DNA from: Cryobacterium zongtaii
GTDB taxonomy: Bacteria > Actinomycetota > Actinomycetes > Actinomycetales > Microbacteriaceae
Direction of reading: 5' to 3'
Assembly (NCBI RefSeq): GCF_002909375.1
Contig: NZ_PPXD01000001.1
Location: 1 to 64,000, forward strand
DNA length: 64,000 nucleotides
Positions 32,934 to 41,874 of the stretch are shown in pieces (within the stretch, counting starts at the first letter, position 1; each line of letters begins with the position of its first letter). Under the pieces are notes generated by a model. It worked only from the letters and a program-made list of their open reading frames with translations. It had not been told where the DNA came from and did no database searches. The position numbers and the translations under genes are program-made.

Positions 32934-34619
32934 CTACTGGCGCTCCGGAGCCGCGACGGCCAGCGGAGTCAGGGTCAGTGACCTGACCACCGTGCTGCCG
33001 TCAACGGATTCCACGCGAAGGCCGTTGGCGCCCGGCTCCCCGAAAGCCAGCGAGCTGAGGGTCTGCCGGCCGCCGTCGGCGAACACTTCCACGGAGGAAT
33101 AGTCGACGAAGATGTCGAGGTCCACGGCGCCATCTCGCAGCGGGCTGGACACCCCGCGGACCGCCCGGTACAGCTCCGGCATGGTGGCTGCGGCCGCATC
33201 GGCATCCCGGGCGATGAACACGTTCTGCAGCGCGAAGTCATAGCCGACGGTGACAAAATGGCCGCCGCCGTCCTTGATCTTCAACCGCACTTCCCGCGCC
33301 GGGCCGGCCTCGTCGGGCGACAGGGTCACCTGCAGCCGATAGGAACCGGTCCCGGGCTGCGGCAGAGTATCCGAGTCGCCGGGCGGCAGGACAGTCGTTT
33401 CGGCGGTTATCGCCTCCCCGCCGAGTTCGGAAAGAGCATCCACCGGTTGCGAAACGAGGGTCGCGGCACCGTCGAGGTCCACCAGCCGGATGCTGCGCAC
33501 AATCGAGAACATCCCGCCCTGCCAGTCCGTCGTGGGCAGGTCGCCGGCGTACCCCCAGTTGTTCAGCCAGCCGATCACGTAACGGCTTGCCAGTCTCTCC
33601 TCGGCGCTCTCGCGGGGGTCGTCCCAGGTCACCGCGGCATAGAAGTCCGCCCCGTCATCCAGCCAGCCCGGAGCCTCGCTGTCGGGCGTGAACGATGTGC
33701 CGTTCCAGTCTCCCGTCCAGTAAGCCAAACCGGTGGTTTTGTCGTACTTCGAGCCGTGGGCGCTGGCGGCCAGCACCCAGCGGGTGTTCGCCGGGTCCCC
33801 GTCCACGGACATCTGGAACAGGTCGGGGCACTCCAGTGTGCCCAAGTCGTCCCGCTCGAAACTCGACACGTAGGTCCACTCGGTGAGATCCGGCGAGGTG
33901 TAGAAGCCGACCTTGGCTCCCTCGGCGAGCACCATGACCCAGACCTGACCGGCCGCATCCCAGATCACCTTCGGGTCGCGAAAATCCGTCGTCCCAGGGT
34001 TCTCCATCACGGGGTTCGCCTCGTACGAGGTGAAGGTGTACCCGTCGTCCGTCGAATAGAACAGGGACTGACGCTGGATGCCGTCGGCCTGTTGGGTCAT
34101 GATCGCGATGACCGCTCCGGCGCCGAAACCGGCGGTGTTGTCGACGTCGATGACCGTGCTTCCGGTCTCGATGTCACCGAGGCCGTTGCCGTATTTCTCG
34201 ATCGCCACCCCCTCGTCCTTCCAGTGCACGAGGTCAGGGGAGGTGACGTGGTACCACTCGGTGCCGTTCCCGTTGGGGTAGTCGGCGTTGTAGAGATAGT
34301 AGTAATGCCACACATCGTCAAGGAGGAACGGGCGTTGCGGGTCGTTCATCCAGTTGTGCGCAGGCGTGAGGTGCAACGCCGGGCGGTAGTCGGACCAGTC
34401 AGTCGGTCGCTCGAATTGCCGGGCGTCGGTGGGCTGAGGCGCGGGCGTCTGCGACGACGTGACGGGTGGCTGGGCGGTAGGCCGCGCCAGCAGCGCCCAC
34501 GTTAGGGCGCCGGCCACCGCGAGGACCACGACGGAGGCGATCACGATGAGGCGGGCACGCCGCTTCTTCCCATCGTTCTTTCCCGTCGGGGTCCCGGCAG
34601 TGGCCGGCGAGCTCTCCAT
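32934..34619 (-). CDS. Membrane-anchored GH32 exo-fructanase (levanase/inulinase type)
   Basis: 561 residues from ATG 34619, four bases after the stop of the upstream gene; the longer frame overlaps that gene. A basic N-terminus leads to one transmembrane helix (about 23-45), so the enzyme faces outside. Five-bladed propeller with the GH32 nucleophile in WMNDPQ (Asp93), the transition-state Asp215 in FRDP and acid/base Glu263 in ECPDLF, then the C-terminal beta-sandwich with DIFVDYSSVEVFADGG. This family hydrolyses terminal fructose from levan, inulin or sucrose. The neighbours make levan the most likely substrate. Confidence 0.92.
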   Translation of the reverse strand: MESSPATAGTPTGKNDGKKRRARLIVIASVVVLAVAGALTWALLARPTAQPPVTSSQTPAPQPTDARQFERPTDWSDYRPALHLTPAHNWMNDPQRPFLLDDVWHYYYLYNADYPNGNGTEWYHVTSPDLVHWKDEGVAIEKYGNGLGDIETGSTVIDVDNTAGFGAGAVIAIMTQQADGIQRQSLFYSTDDGYTFTSYEANPVMENPGTTDFRDPKVIWDAAGQVWVMVLAEGAKVGFYTSPDLTEWTYVSSFERDDLGTLECPDLFQMSVDGDPANTRWVLAASAHGSKYDKTTGLAYWTGDWNGTSFTPDSEAPGWLDDGADFYAAVTWDDPRESAEERLASRYVIGWLNNWGYAGDLPTTDWQGGMFSIVRSIRLVDLDGAATLVSQPVDALSELGGEAITAETTVLPPGDSDTLPQPGTGSYRLQVTLSPDEAGPAREVRLKIKDGGGHFVTVGYDFALQNVFIARDADAAAATMPELYRAVRGVSSPLRDGAVDLDIFVDYSSVEVFADGGRQTLSSLAFGEPGANGLRVESVDGSTVVRSLTLTPLAVAAPERQ

Positions 34620-34623
34620 GTCG

Positions 34624-35481
34624 TCAGCGACGCGAAGGGCTGGAGTAGAGCGACTTTGCCGCGAGCAGCAGAGTCGTGTCGAGTTGGCCGTCAAGGGTGT
34701 CGGCCACGGCGATCTTCACAGTGACCGGTGTGCCGGGCGTGACTCTCGCGTGGCACTGGAGCGGCTTGGTGAATCCGTTCATTTCCGTGGGCAGGGTGCC
34801 CGGCGTGCGGTCGGTGAAGTTGGGCACGTAGTGCTCTGGGTTGGCGGTCGGGTTGATGGTGCTGACTCCGGCGGGTTCCGAGGTGCGGGGAACGGTGGAA
34901 CACAGCTGGCCGTTCACCCAGATGCCGAGCGCATCGTTGTATCCCTGGGCGGTCCAGTTCGCATATTCTTCGCTGCCGAATCCATATTCGAGGTAAAGAT
35001 GCTTGTGCTTGGGCTTCACGGTGAGTGTCAGCACGGCGGCGTCGTAGCTGGAGACTCCCGCTTGCGCGGTGAGGTCAGCATCGCCGGCTCCACCGAAGTC
35101 GCCCGTTGTCGTCAGGCTCGTATTGGGTCCGATCAGCGAGGATCTGGTGAAGTCGACGTCGGCATCCGACTGTGGATCCGCGTTGATGAGGCTCCCTGTC
35201 GAGAGCGCGACGCCGGACGAATTCCGTTTTTCGAGCATCGGAGCCTTGTACAGTCCGGCCTGCACGTCGACGCCCGCGAACGTGGCGTCCTGCACTCTAA
35301 GCCCGCGGCCGGCGAGCGAATCGGCCAATTGCGCTGCGGAGACCTCGCGCAGTGTCGACACTGACACGGACGGGGCGGCGAGGGCGGGAGAGGCCGTCAG
35401 CAGTATGGCGGCAACGGCGGCCACGCCGGCGGTAAGGCCCCGTCCTAGGGTGCCCGCGCGCCGTGATGTTTTGGTATCCAT
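34624..35481 (-). CDS. Secreted choice-of-anchor L domain protein
   Basis: 285 residues from ATG 35481 (TGGAGA upstream). Signal peptide cleaved after ASPALA. The mature protein matches the choice-of-anchor L domain: AQLADSLAGRGLRVQDATFAG, ALSTGSLI, GDADLTAQAGVSSYDAAVL, YLEYGFGSEEYANW and NDALGIWVNGQ. Domains of this class sit in secreted proteins near various cell-surface anchors, but here the whole protein is just the domain plus a short tail. It is the first gene of the GH32 operon and faces the levansucrase, so it may bind levan or help retain it at the cell surface (inference). Confidence 0.82.
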   Translation of the reverse strand: MDTKTSRRAGTLGRGLTAGVAAVAAILLTASPALAAPSVSVSTLREVSAAQLADSLAGRGLRVQDATFAGVDVQAGLYKAPMLEKRNSSGVALSTGSLINADPQSDADVDFTRSSLIGPNTSLTTTGDFGGAGDADLTAQAGVSSYDAAVLTLTVKPKHKHLYLEYGFGSEEYANWTAQGYNDALGIWVNGQLCSTVPRTSEPAGVSTINPTANPEHYVPNFTDRTPGTLPTEMNGFTKPLQCHARVTPGTPVTVKIAVADTLDGQLDTTLLLAAKSLYSSPSRR

Positions 35482-35813
35482 GATTCTCCAGGTGTTGGGT
35501 CGTCGGGGGACGACCGCGATGGATGGTGCTTCTGGGGAGAGACGCCACCTGAGAGATCTCCGTGGAGGTTACGCCTGTGCCAGAACCACCGTCAAGAGCG
35601 CCATTTCGGTGCGAGAGTGCCCGGGGGGACCCCTGCCGCAGTATCACGCGCATCTCAAGCTTTGAAATTCTCTCAACATTGCCGAGAACCCGGACTGGAG
35701 TGTTGACTTTTTCTCAAGAACGCTTGACCTTTCGTGATGGGAGGCAGATGGTTGGCCCTGGGGTAAGCGTCATTGAGCGGTCGATCATCCAACTTTGATC
35801 GAAAGCGGACATC
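35482..35813. promoter_or_regulatory. Divergent promoter region of the fructan locus
   Basis: This 332 bp gap has no gene. It is AT-richer than its surroundings between 35650 and 35800 and holds several copies of a TCTCAA hexamer (three between 35653 and 35720), plus TTGACT and TTGACC that could serve as -35 boxes for the levansucrase. No clear palindrome or -10 is visible, so the control mechanism cannot be assigned. Confidence 0.4.
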
Positions 35814-37448
35814 GTGAAAATTCAATACCGGCCAGCGCGGCGAGCGGCCATTGGCCTGCTCTCCGCCACCATGCTCATCGCGGGCACATTGGCCCTAGGC
35901 ACACTTCCTGCCCAGGCGGCGGACTTCGTTCCCGTCAACCCGGGCTTTCCCAATCCCACACCGCACAGCCAACAGGCCTATGAGCCTGAGGCGGATTTCA
36001 CCTCACGCTGGACGCGCGCTGACGCGCGGCAGCTGAAGGCAATGAGTGACCCCAGCGCACCACCGCGGGAGAACTCGATGCCCGAGGAATACACCATGCC
36101 GACCATCCCGCAGAGCTTCCCCGACATGAGCGGCGGGCAGGTGTGGGTCTGGGACACCTGGACCCTGACCAACGGTCAAGCCGATCAGCTCAGCTTCAAG
36201 GGGTGGGAGGTGATTTTCTCGCTGGTCGCTGATCGCAATCTGGGTTTTGATGAGCGACACACCTACGCCAAGCTCGGCTTCTTCTTCCGCAAGGCGGATG
36301 TTCCGATCGAGCAGAGGCCGGAAAACGGCGGTTGGACCTACGGCGGTCTGGTTTTCCCTGAGGGCGCCTCCGGGGCGATCTACGAGGACCAGTCGTTCAG
36401 CCATCAGACGGAATGGTCCGGTTCCACCCGGATCTTCGCCGGCAACAAGCTGCGTACGTTTTACACGGCGGTCGCCTTCTACCGCGACGCGGCCGGTCAG
36501 GACGTGAAGCCGGCCGATCCGCGTATCGTGCAGACCGAGGGTCGGATCTTCGCCGATGACACCGGCGTGTGGCTCACCGGTTTCCGCGACCAGCACCAGC
36601 TGCTGGTTCCAGACGGCACCCTGTACCAAACCAAGGACCAGAACTCGTCCGTGAACTTCCGTGACCCGTTCACCTTCGAGGATCCCGCTCACCCCGGCAA
36701 GACCTTCATGGTCTTCGAGGGCAACACGGCAGGAGACCGCGAGGCGGTCGAGTGCACGGCAGAGGACCTCGGTTACGATCCCGCCGATCCGCAACGTGAG
36801 GTGCCGGTCGGGGAGGGGGTTCCGGGCGGTCCGCCGGAGATCGCGTCTGACGCGAACCTGCGGATGGGTAACGTCGGCCTGGCGGTCGCGGACAACAAGG
36901 CGCTGACCCAGTGGCACTTCCTGCCACCGATCCTGTCAGCGAATTGTGTGACCGACCAGACGGAACGTCCTCAGATCTACATGAAGGACGGCAAGTACTA
37001 CATCTTCACGATCAGTCACCGTTCGACGTTCGCGCCGGGCATCGACGGTCCCGAAGGTGTGTACGGCTTCGTCGGTAACGGCGTGCGCAGTGACTTCGAG
37101 CCGGTCAACCGGGGTTCGGGTCTTGCCCTGGGCAGCCCGTCCAACCTCAACTATGCGGCCGGGTTCCCCTTCGCGCCCGACTTCAACCAGCACCCGGGGC
37201 AGTTCCAGGCGTACTCGCACTACGTCATGCCCGACGGCCTGGTTCAGTCCTTCATCGACACCATCGGAACGTCGGATGACTTCCGTCGAGGCGGCACGCT
37301 GGCGCCGACGGTGAGGGTGGACATCAATGGAGCTGAGGTGCTCGTCGACCGCAGCTACGGCACCGACGGGCTGGGCGCATACGCCGACATCCCCGCGAAC
37401 GAGATCGCGGATGTCCCGGACACGCCCGATCCCCGTCCCATCGGGTAG
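35814..37448 (+). CDS. Secreted GH68 levansucrase/fructosyltransferase
   Basis: 544 residues from GTG 35814. Signal peptide ends at LPAQAA (about residue 36). GH68 propeller motifs: nucleophile Asp114 in VWDTW, stabilising Asp near 283 in FRDPF, and acid/base Glu near 384 in ERPQIY. Also GTGVFLTG-like DDTGVWLTGFRDQ and the conserved SNLNYAAGFPFAP stretch. It transfers fructose from sucrose to growing levan or to water, outside the cell. The divergent GH32 enzyme would break levan down again, so the locus covers both directions of extracellular fructan metabolism. A strong terminator follows. Confidence 0.95.
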   Translation: MKIQYRPARRAAIGLLSATMLIAGTLALGTLPAQAADFVPVNPGFPNPTPHSQQAYEPEADFTSRWTRADARQLKAMSDPSAPPRENSMPEEYTMPTIPQSFPDMSGGQVWVWDTWTLTNGQADQLSFKGWEVIFSLVADRNLGFDERHTYAKLGFFFRKADVPIEQRPENGGWTYGGLVFPEGASGAIYEDQSFSHQTEWSGSTRIFAGNKLRTFYTAVAFYRDAAGQDVKPADPRIVQTEGRIFADDTGVWLTGFRDQHQLLVPDGTLYQTKDQNSSVNFRDPFTFEDPAHPGKTFMVFEGNTAGDREAVECTAEDLGYDPADPQREVPVGEGVPGGPPEIASDANLRMGNVGLAVADNKALTQWHFLPPILSANCVTDQTERPQIYMKDGKYYIFTISHRSTFAPGIDGPEGVYGFVGNGVRSDFEPVNRGSGLALGSPSNLNYAAGFPFAPDFNQHPGQFQAYSHYVMPDGLVQSFIDTIGTSDDFRRGGTLAPTVRVDINGAEVLVDRSYGTDGLGAYADIPANEIADVPDTPDPRPIG

Positions 37449-37483
37449 CACCAGAAGGCGCCCATCCCGGGCGTCGGCTGATT

Positions 37484-37522
37484 CCTCGATCCCCACCGCG
37501 GCTGCCGCGGCGGGGATCGAGG
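37484..37522. terminator. Strong terminator between levansucrase and SprT-like genes
   Basis: CCTCGATCCCC-A-CCGC pairs with GCGG-C-GGGGATCGAGG: a 15 bp stem with one mismatch and a 7-base loop. Between convergent genes, so it can act both ways. Confidence 0.75.
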
Positions 37523-37541
37523 TGTGTCCCGCCCGTGGACG

Positions 37542-38033
37542 TCAGCGGGCGGCGGCGGCGGCCCGGCGTCGGGCGGCCGGGGTGATCTCGCGCCGGGTCC
37601 AGGTGATCACGTGCGCGGCCGTGAAGCCGCGGCCGCACAGCCCGCAGGCCAGCGGACGAGTGGGTTGGCGGTACCGGTAGTGAGTGTGGCCGGCGGAGCA
37701 GGTGCCCACCCACGGCGCCAGGTCGTCGGCGATCTCGCCGTCGTGGGTGCGCTTGCCGTCGTAGCCGAGCCCGAGGGCCACGCTCCGCCAGACGGGGCCG
37801 TGCCCGGCCCGGGCGCCGGCCAGGGCGTGCGCCACCTCGTGCAGCAGGATCTGGTGGATCTCGTCGTCGCCGTACCGGGCGGCCAGGTACCGGGACACGG
37901 TGATCTTCTTGGCGGTGAAGTTGCACAGCCCCGCGCGCTTCTTGGCGTTGTCGAAGTCGAAGGACCAGCTGGGGTCAAGGTGCAGGGTTATCAGCGCGTC
38001 CGCCCAGTGGCGCACCCGAACCAGGTCGGCCAT
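37542..38033 (-). CDS. SprT-like zinc metalloprotease-fold protein
   Basis: 163 residues from ATG 38033. The catalytic zinc motif HEVAHALAG (HExxH) lies near residue 57. A C-terminal zinc-ribbon-like cluster (CSAGHTHYRYR and CGLCGRGF) is present, as in SprT/Spartan-type proteins. In bacteria the function is not established; the eukaryotic relative removes DNA-protein crosslinks. The ATG overlaps the TGA of the PQQ dehydrogenase gene (TGATG), so it is translationally coupled to that gene despite no obvious functional link. Confidence 0.85.
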   Translation of the reverse strand: MADLVRVRHWADALITLHLDPSWSFDFDNAKKRAGLCNFTAKKITVSRYLAARYGDDEIHQILLHEVAHALAGARAGHGPVWRSVALGLGYDGKRTHDGEIADDLAPWVGTCSAGHTHYRYRQPTRPLACGLCGRGFTAAHVITWTRREITPAARRRAAAAAR

Positions 38034-39193
38034 CAGGGCCCTACCTGCACCTGGTAAAGACGGTCGTCGCCGGGGGAGGGGGCGCCGCGGCCATCCGTAT
38101 TGTTGCTCACGAACCACAGTGTGCCATCCGGCCCGGACACCACATCGCGCAGGCGCCCGAAGCTGTTGACAAACCACCCGTCGACGGTGCCTGTGGAGGG
38201 ATCGACGCGCCACAGCCGCTCGCCGCGGAGCGCGGCCAGAAACAGGGTGTCGTTCACCACGGCCAGGCCGCTCGGGCTCGCCTCATCGGTGGACCACTGC
38301 TGCACGGGGTCGATGAAGGCGCCGCCGCCGCCTGCACCCTCCGCCTCGGGCCAACCGTAGTTGCCGCCGGCGGTGATCAGGTTGAGCTCGTCCCAGGTGT
38401 TCTGACCGAATTCGCTGGCCCAGAGCTGCCAGGACGAGTCCCAGGCGAGGCCCTGCGGGTTACGGTGGCCGTACGAGTAGACCAGGCTGCCGAACGGGTT
38501 GTCGGCCGGGGCCTGCCCGGTTGGGGTCATGCGCAGGATCTTGCCGCCCAGCGACCCGAGGTCCTGCGCGTTGCCGGACTCGCCCGCGTCGCCGACGGTG
38601 GCGTAGAGCAGGCCGTCCGGGCCGAACCCGATGCGCCCGCCGTTGTGGTTGCTTGCCGAGGGGATGCCGCTGAGCACCGACTCCGGCTCGCCGAGACCGA
38701 GGCCGCCCGCGGTGCCGGTCAGGGGCATCCGCACGATGCGGTTGTCGGATGCGGCGGTGAAGTACGCGTAGACCCAGCCGGCATCGGGGGCGGCCGGGTC
38801 GGCCGCGCCGTCGCCCGCGGCCAGGAACGCCAGCCCGAGCAGCCCGCCCTCGCCCACCGGTTCGACCCCGGCGACGGTCCCGGCGTCCCGCAGGCCACCG
38901 TCCGGCAGCAGCTCGCGCAGGAGGGCCGTGTCACGTTCGCTGATCAGGGTGGCGCCGCTGGGCAACCGCAGGATCGACCACGGAGCGTCCAACCCCTCCG
39001 CGATCACGACGGGCTCACCCAGCGGACGCACCGGCACGGGCGTCGCGTCCGCCGCCGGGGCGGTCGCCGCCGGAGTGGGACGCGCCGGCGTGCTGGTGCT
39101 GGCGCTGGGCCGGGGAGCGCTCGCCGTGCAGGCGCACAGCACTGTCGCCATGCCCGCGGCGACCACGCCGGCCCAAACCCGTCTGTGATGCAT
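38033..39193 (-). CDS. PQQ-dependent soluble aldose sugar dehydrogenase-like lipoprotein
   Basis: 386 residues from ATG 39193. Lipobox ATVLCAC (Cys about 20-22), Pro/Thr/Ala linker to about residue 55, then a six-bladed GDH-type propeller: LDAPWSILRLPSGATLISERD, GEGGLLGLAFL, SNHNGGRIGFGPDGLLYATVGD, YGHRNPQGLAWD and NYGWPEAEG. These match soluble glucose dehydrogenase/YliI proteins that oxidise aldoses with PQQ. The catalytic His of the HNGGR motif is retained. No PQQ biosynthesis gene lies in the window, so cofactor supply is unknown. Confidence 0.88.
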   Translation of the reverse strand: MHHRRVWAGVVAAGMATVLCACTASAPRPSASTSTPARPTPAATAPAADATPVPVRPLGEPVVIAEGLDAPWSILRLPSGATLISERDTALLRELLPDGGLRDAGTVAGVEPVGEGGLLGLAFLAAGDGAADPAAPDAGWVYAYFTAASDNRIVRMPLTGTAGGLGLGEPESVLSGIPSASNHNGGRIGFGPDGLLYATVGDAGESGNAQDLGSLGGKILRMTPTGQAPADNPFGSLVYSYGHRNPQGLAWDSSWQLWASEFGQNTWDELNLITAGGNYGWPEAEGAGGGGAFIDPVQQWSTDEASPSGLAVVNDTLFLAALRGERLWRVDPSTGTVDGWFVNSFGRLRDVVSGPDGTLWFVSNNTDGRGAPSPGDDRLYQVQVGP

Positions 39194-39272
39194 ATCTCCT
39201 GCAGAATGCCACGAAACTCTTGGAATTGGTCAGATCCATGCCCCGGCACCGGGAGCGGTGCGCGGTGGGGCG

Positions 39273-39965
39273 TCAGCGCAGGGCGCGGCGCTCGCCGATG
39301 AAGGACTCCACGACGGCCACGGCGATCAGGGCGCTCTCCAGCTCATCGGGCGAGGCCCCGGACTTGTCGCGCAGGAACACCGCGGCGGTGAAGTCGGCCA
39401 GGGCGCCGTCGAGGTCGTCCTGTTCGAAGTGCACCTTGCCGCGAGTCTCCCGGGCGAACGCGGCGGTGAGGTTCCACTCGTGCGTCTCCGACTCGAGCAC
39501 GCACTGGGTCAGTTCGGACGCGGCCTCCTCGAGCTTGGCCTGAAACTGCATCACCTGGGCACGGCGGATACGGCACAGTACGAAGTCCTGCCGGTCACCG
39601 GTGAACCGGGCCTGGCGCAATGCCTGGTTGGCGATCTCGAACGCCTCGTCGAGGCGGTCGAGCAAGCGCAGCAGGGTGACCTTCTCGTTCAGCGCCGAGA
39701 GGCTGCGGAGTTGGCCGAGGTCGTCGAGACGTTCTGCGGCGGCAGGAAGGTCGACTTTTTCCCGGAGGGTGACGGCGTCGTAGCCAGTGATGATGGTCAG
39801 GATGATGTCCTTGACAGGGCGGCCGTGGGGTGCCGCGGGGAGGTCGGGTTCCCCTCCAGAGTAACCCCGGTGGCGAGGCGCTGACGCCCGATCGGGGGTA
39901 TGTCCCGAGCTTTCATCTGCGCAAGAGGCATGAGGGATTCTCAGGTTGGGCGTATGGTGTGCCAC
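39273..39965 (-). CDS. TPR-like helical-repeat protein
   Basis: The core (about residues 55-230) is a set of helix pairs resembling tetratricopeptide repeats: LLRLLDRLDEAFEIANQALRQA, LEEAASELTQCVLESE and DLDGALADFTAAVFLRD. The start is unclear. The frame opens at GTG 39965, but its first 50 residues look like intergenic translation (RHRGYSGG), and no ATG, GTG or TTG occurs nearer the core. A weak GGAGGGG precedes a non-standard CTG/ATC region near 39860. It may use a rare start, or the 5' end may be eroded. It opposes the CotH gene. Confidence 0.6.
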   Translation of the reverse strand: MAHHTPNLRIPHASCADESSGHTPDRASAPRHRGYSGGEPDLPAAPHGRPVKDIILTIITGYDAVTLREKVDLPAAAERLDDLGQLRSLSALNEKVTLLRLLDRLDEAFEIANQALRQARFTGDRQDFVLCRIRRAQVMQFQAKLEEAASELTQCVLESETHEWNLTAAFARETRGKVHFEQDDLDGALADFTAAVFLRDKSGASPDELESALIAVAVVESFIGERRALR

Positions 39966-40052
39966 CAGACGGGCATCGTCGTCAACGCCGACGCCGACTC
40001 GCTATCCGGCTTATGTCCCTGTGTTGAGGGGACCACACGAAAGGCCTCTCCA

Positions 40053-41834
40053 ATGCAGATACAGTCTCGCGAGGGCCTAGCCCTGCGAGCGTTGGTCGTC
40101 ATCATGACCGCCGCCCTCACCATCACCCTCGTCAATGTCGGTGACCCGACACACGCCACCGCCGCACCACAGACACCGAACCTACCGACCCTGAACATCA
40201 CCCTCAGCGACCCAGACGCCTCGCGCAACACGCTGAGCTACGTGCACGCATCCAAAGACAATAAGGTCGCGACAACGATGACTGTCGAGGACCCTGCCGG
40301 GGTGAACAGCATCTCGGTGCCGGCTCTCGGCGAGATCAAGGGCCGTGGCAACTACACCTGGAACCTGGCCAAAAAGCCGTACCAGATCAAGTTCGAACAG
40401 AACACCGCTGTTCTGGGCATGGCCCCGTCGAAGACGTGGATTCTTCTCGCGAACGCAGCCGATGCGTCGCTGATGCGCAACAAGGCCGCCTTCGAGCTGG
40501 CCACGTCGATCGGGCTGGCCTACTCGCCGGAGTCCAGATGGGTCGACCTCAGGGTCAACGGCGCCTACCTCGGCAACTATCTGATCAGCGAGAAGACCGA
40601 GGTCAAGACGAACCGCGTGGACCTCACTGACCCGACGGGCGTGATGGTCGAGTTGGACAACAACTATGGCCTGGCCGAGCCCTACAACTTCCGAACCGCG
40701 ACCAGTAGGTCACTGTTCGTCCTGAAGGACTCGAAGGCCGGCGTTCCGGACGGGGGTCCGCTTCCAGCCGAGACCCAGGCCGGCTGGAACGACATCCAGA
40801 ACACCCTGAATAGGGTGGACGCGATCCTGGCGGCGCCGCAGGTCGACTGGGTGGCGCTGAGCGCCCTGATCGACGTTGACTCGTTCGTCAAGTTCTATTA
40901 CGTGTTCGAACAGACAGCCAATCCTGAGATCACGCAGTCAAGCGTCTACTTCTACAAAAACGGACCTGCCAGCAAGCTGTTCGCCGGACCGGTGTGGGAC
41001 TTCGATAGCGCATTGGGCAACTACGACCGCGCGCTGCATCTCGGCTCGGATCCGCAGGCCGACTACGCGAAGAATGCGCAGATTCTGCGGCAGCAGGGCA
41101 ACGGCTTCTACTTCGACCTGTTCCGTTCCAAGGAGTTCGTCCAGCGCGCCAACGAGCTGTGGCAAGCGGGTATCTCCCACGAGGTCGGTCTGATGCCGGC
41201 CAAGATCACCCGCTGGGAGAGCGAAATCGCGGCCTCCGCCGCTGCGAACTTCGCCGTGTGGCCGATTTTGGGCACGCCGACGCTATTGATCGCCGGTTTC
41301 GGCAAGAACTACCACAGCACCTACGCCGGCGAGGTCGGCTACCTCCGCGACTGGCTGGCCACGCGCGCCACGATGCTGATCAAGGAACAGGGCGCCACAC
41401 CGATGCTCCGGTACAAGGCCCACCTGCAGGATGTCGGCTGGCAGCGCAAAGTGAACACCGGCCAGGTAGGGGGCACCCTTGGCCAGTTCAGGCAGATGGA
41501 ATCGCTCGTCGTCGAGACGCCGGGATCCCCTGCGGTCGCGAACATCGAGGCCAACGCCCACGTTCAGAACATCGGCTGGATGGGTTGGCGTCCTACCTCC
41601 AACATCGGGACGACCGGGCGAGCCCTGCAGATGGAGGGAATCCAGTTCCGCCTGACCGGGGAGCTGGCCTCCCAGTACGACATCTCGTACCGCACCCACG
41701 TGCAGGACGTCGGCTGGCAGCCGTGGGTGAGCAATGGTGCCTCTGCGGGCACGACCGGTCAGTCCAAGCAAATCGAGGCGATCCAGGTGCGCCTGCTGGC
41801 CAAGGCGACGCCCACCCTTCCGGCGCTGCCCTAG
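40053..41834 (+). CDS. Secreted CotH kinase-family protein with three ChW repeats
   Basis: 593 residues from ATG 40053 (AAAGG upstream). Signal peptide to about residue 37. The CotH domain (about 45-400) carries IKGRGNYTW, KPYQIKF, WILLANAADASLMRNKAAFELA and FAGPVWDFDSALGNYD, the last being the family's catalytic/Mg region. From about 453 three ChW (clostridial hydrophobic W) repeats follow, each with a VxxIGW/VGW core: LQDVGWQRKVNTG, VQNIGWMGWRPTS and VQDVGWQPWVSNG. CotH kinases phosphorylate spore-coat or other secreted proteins; ChW repeats mediate surface binding. Here, outside sporulation, the substrate is unknown. Confidence 0.9.
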   Translation: MQIQSREGLALRALVVIMTAALTITLVNVGDPTHATAAPQTPNLPTLNITLSDPDASRNTLSYVHASKDNKVATTMTVEDPAGVNSISVPALGEIKGRGNYTWNLAKKPYQIKFEQNTAVLGMAPSKTWILLANAADASLMRNKAAFELATSIGLAYSPESRWVDLRVNGAYLGNYLISEKTEVKTNRVDLTDPTGVMVELDNNYGLAEPYNFRTATSRSLFVLKDSKAGVPDGGPLPAETQAGWNDIQNTLNRVDAILAAPQVDWVALSALIDVDSFVKFYYVFEQTANPEITQSSVYFYKNGPASKLFAGPVWDFDSALGNYDRALHLGSDPQADYAKNAQILRQQGNGFYFDLFRSKEFVQRANELWQAGISHEVGLMPAKITRWESEIAASAAANFAVWPILGTPTLLIAGFGKNYHSTYAGEVGYLRDWLATRATMLIKEQGATPMLRYKAHLQDVGWQRKVNTGQVGGTLGQFRQMESLVVETPGSPAVANIEANAHVQNIGWMGWRPTSNIGTTGRALQMEGIQFRLTGELASQYDISYRTHVQDVGWQPWVSNGASAGTTGQSKQIEAIQVRLLAKATPTLPALP

Positions 41835-41874
41835 GGAGCGACGAAGTGTTGAGCCGAATTGGGGTCTGTCACAC

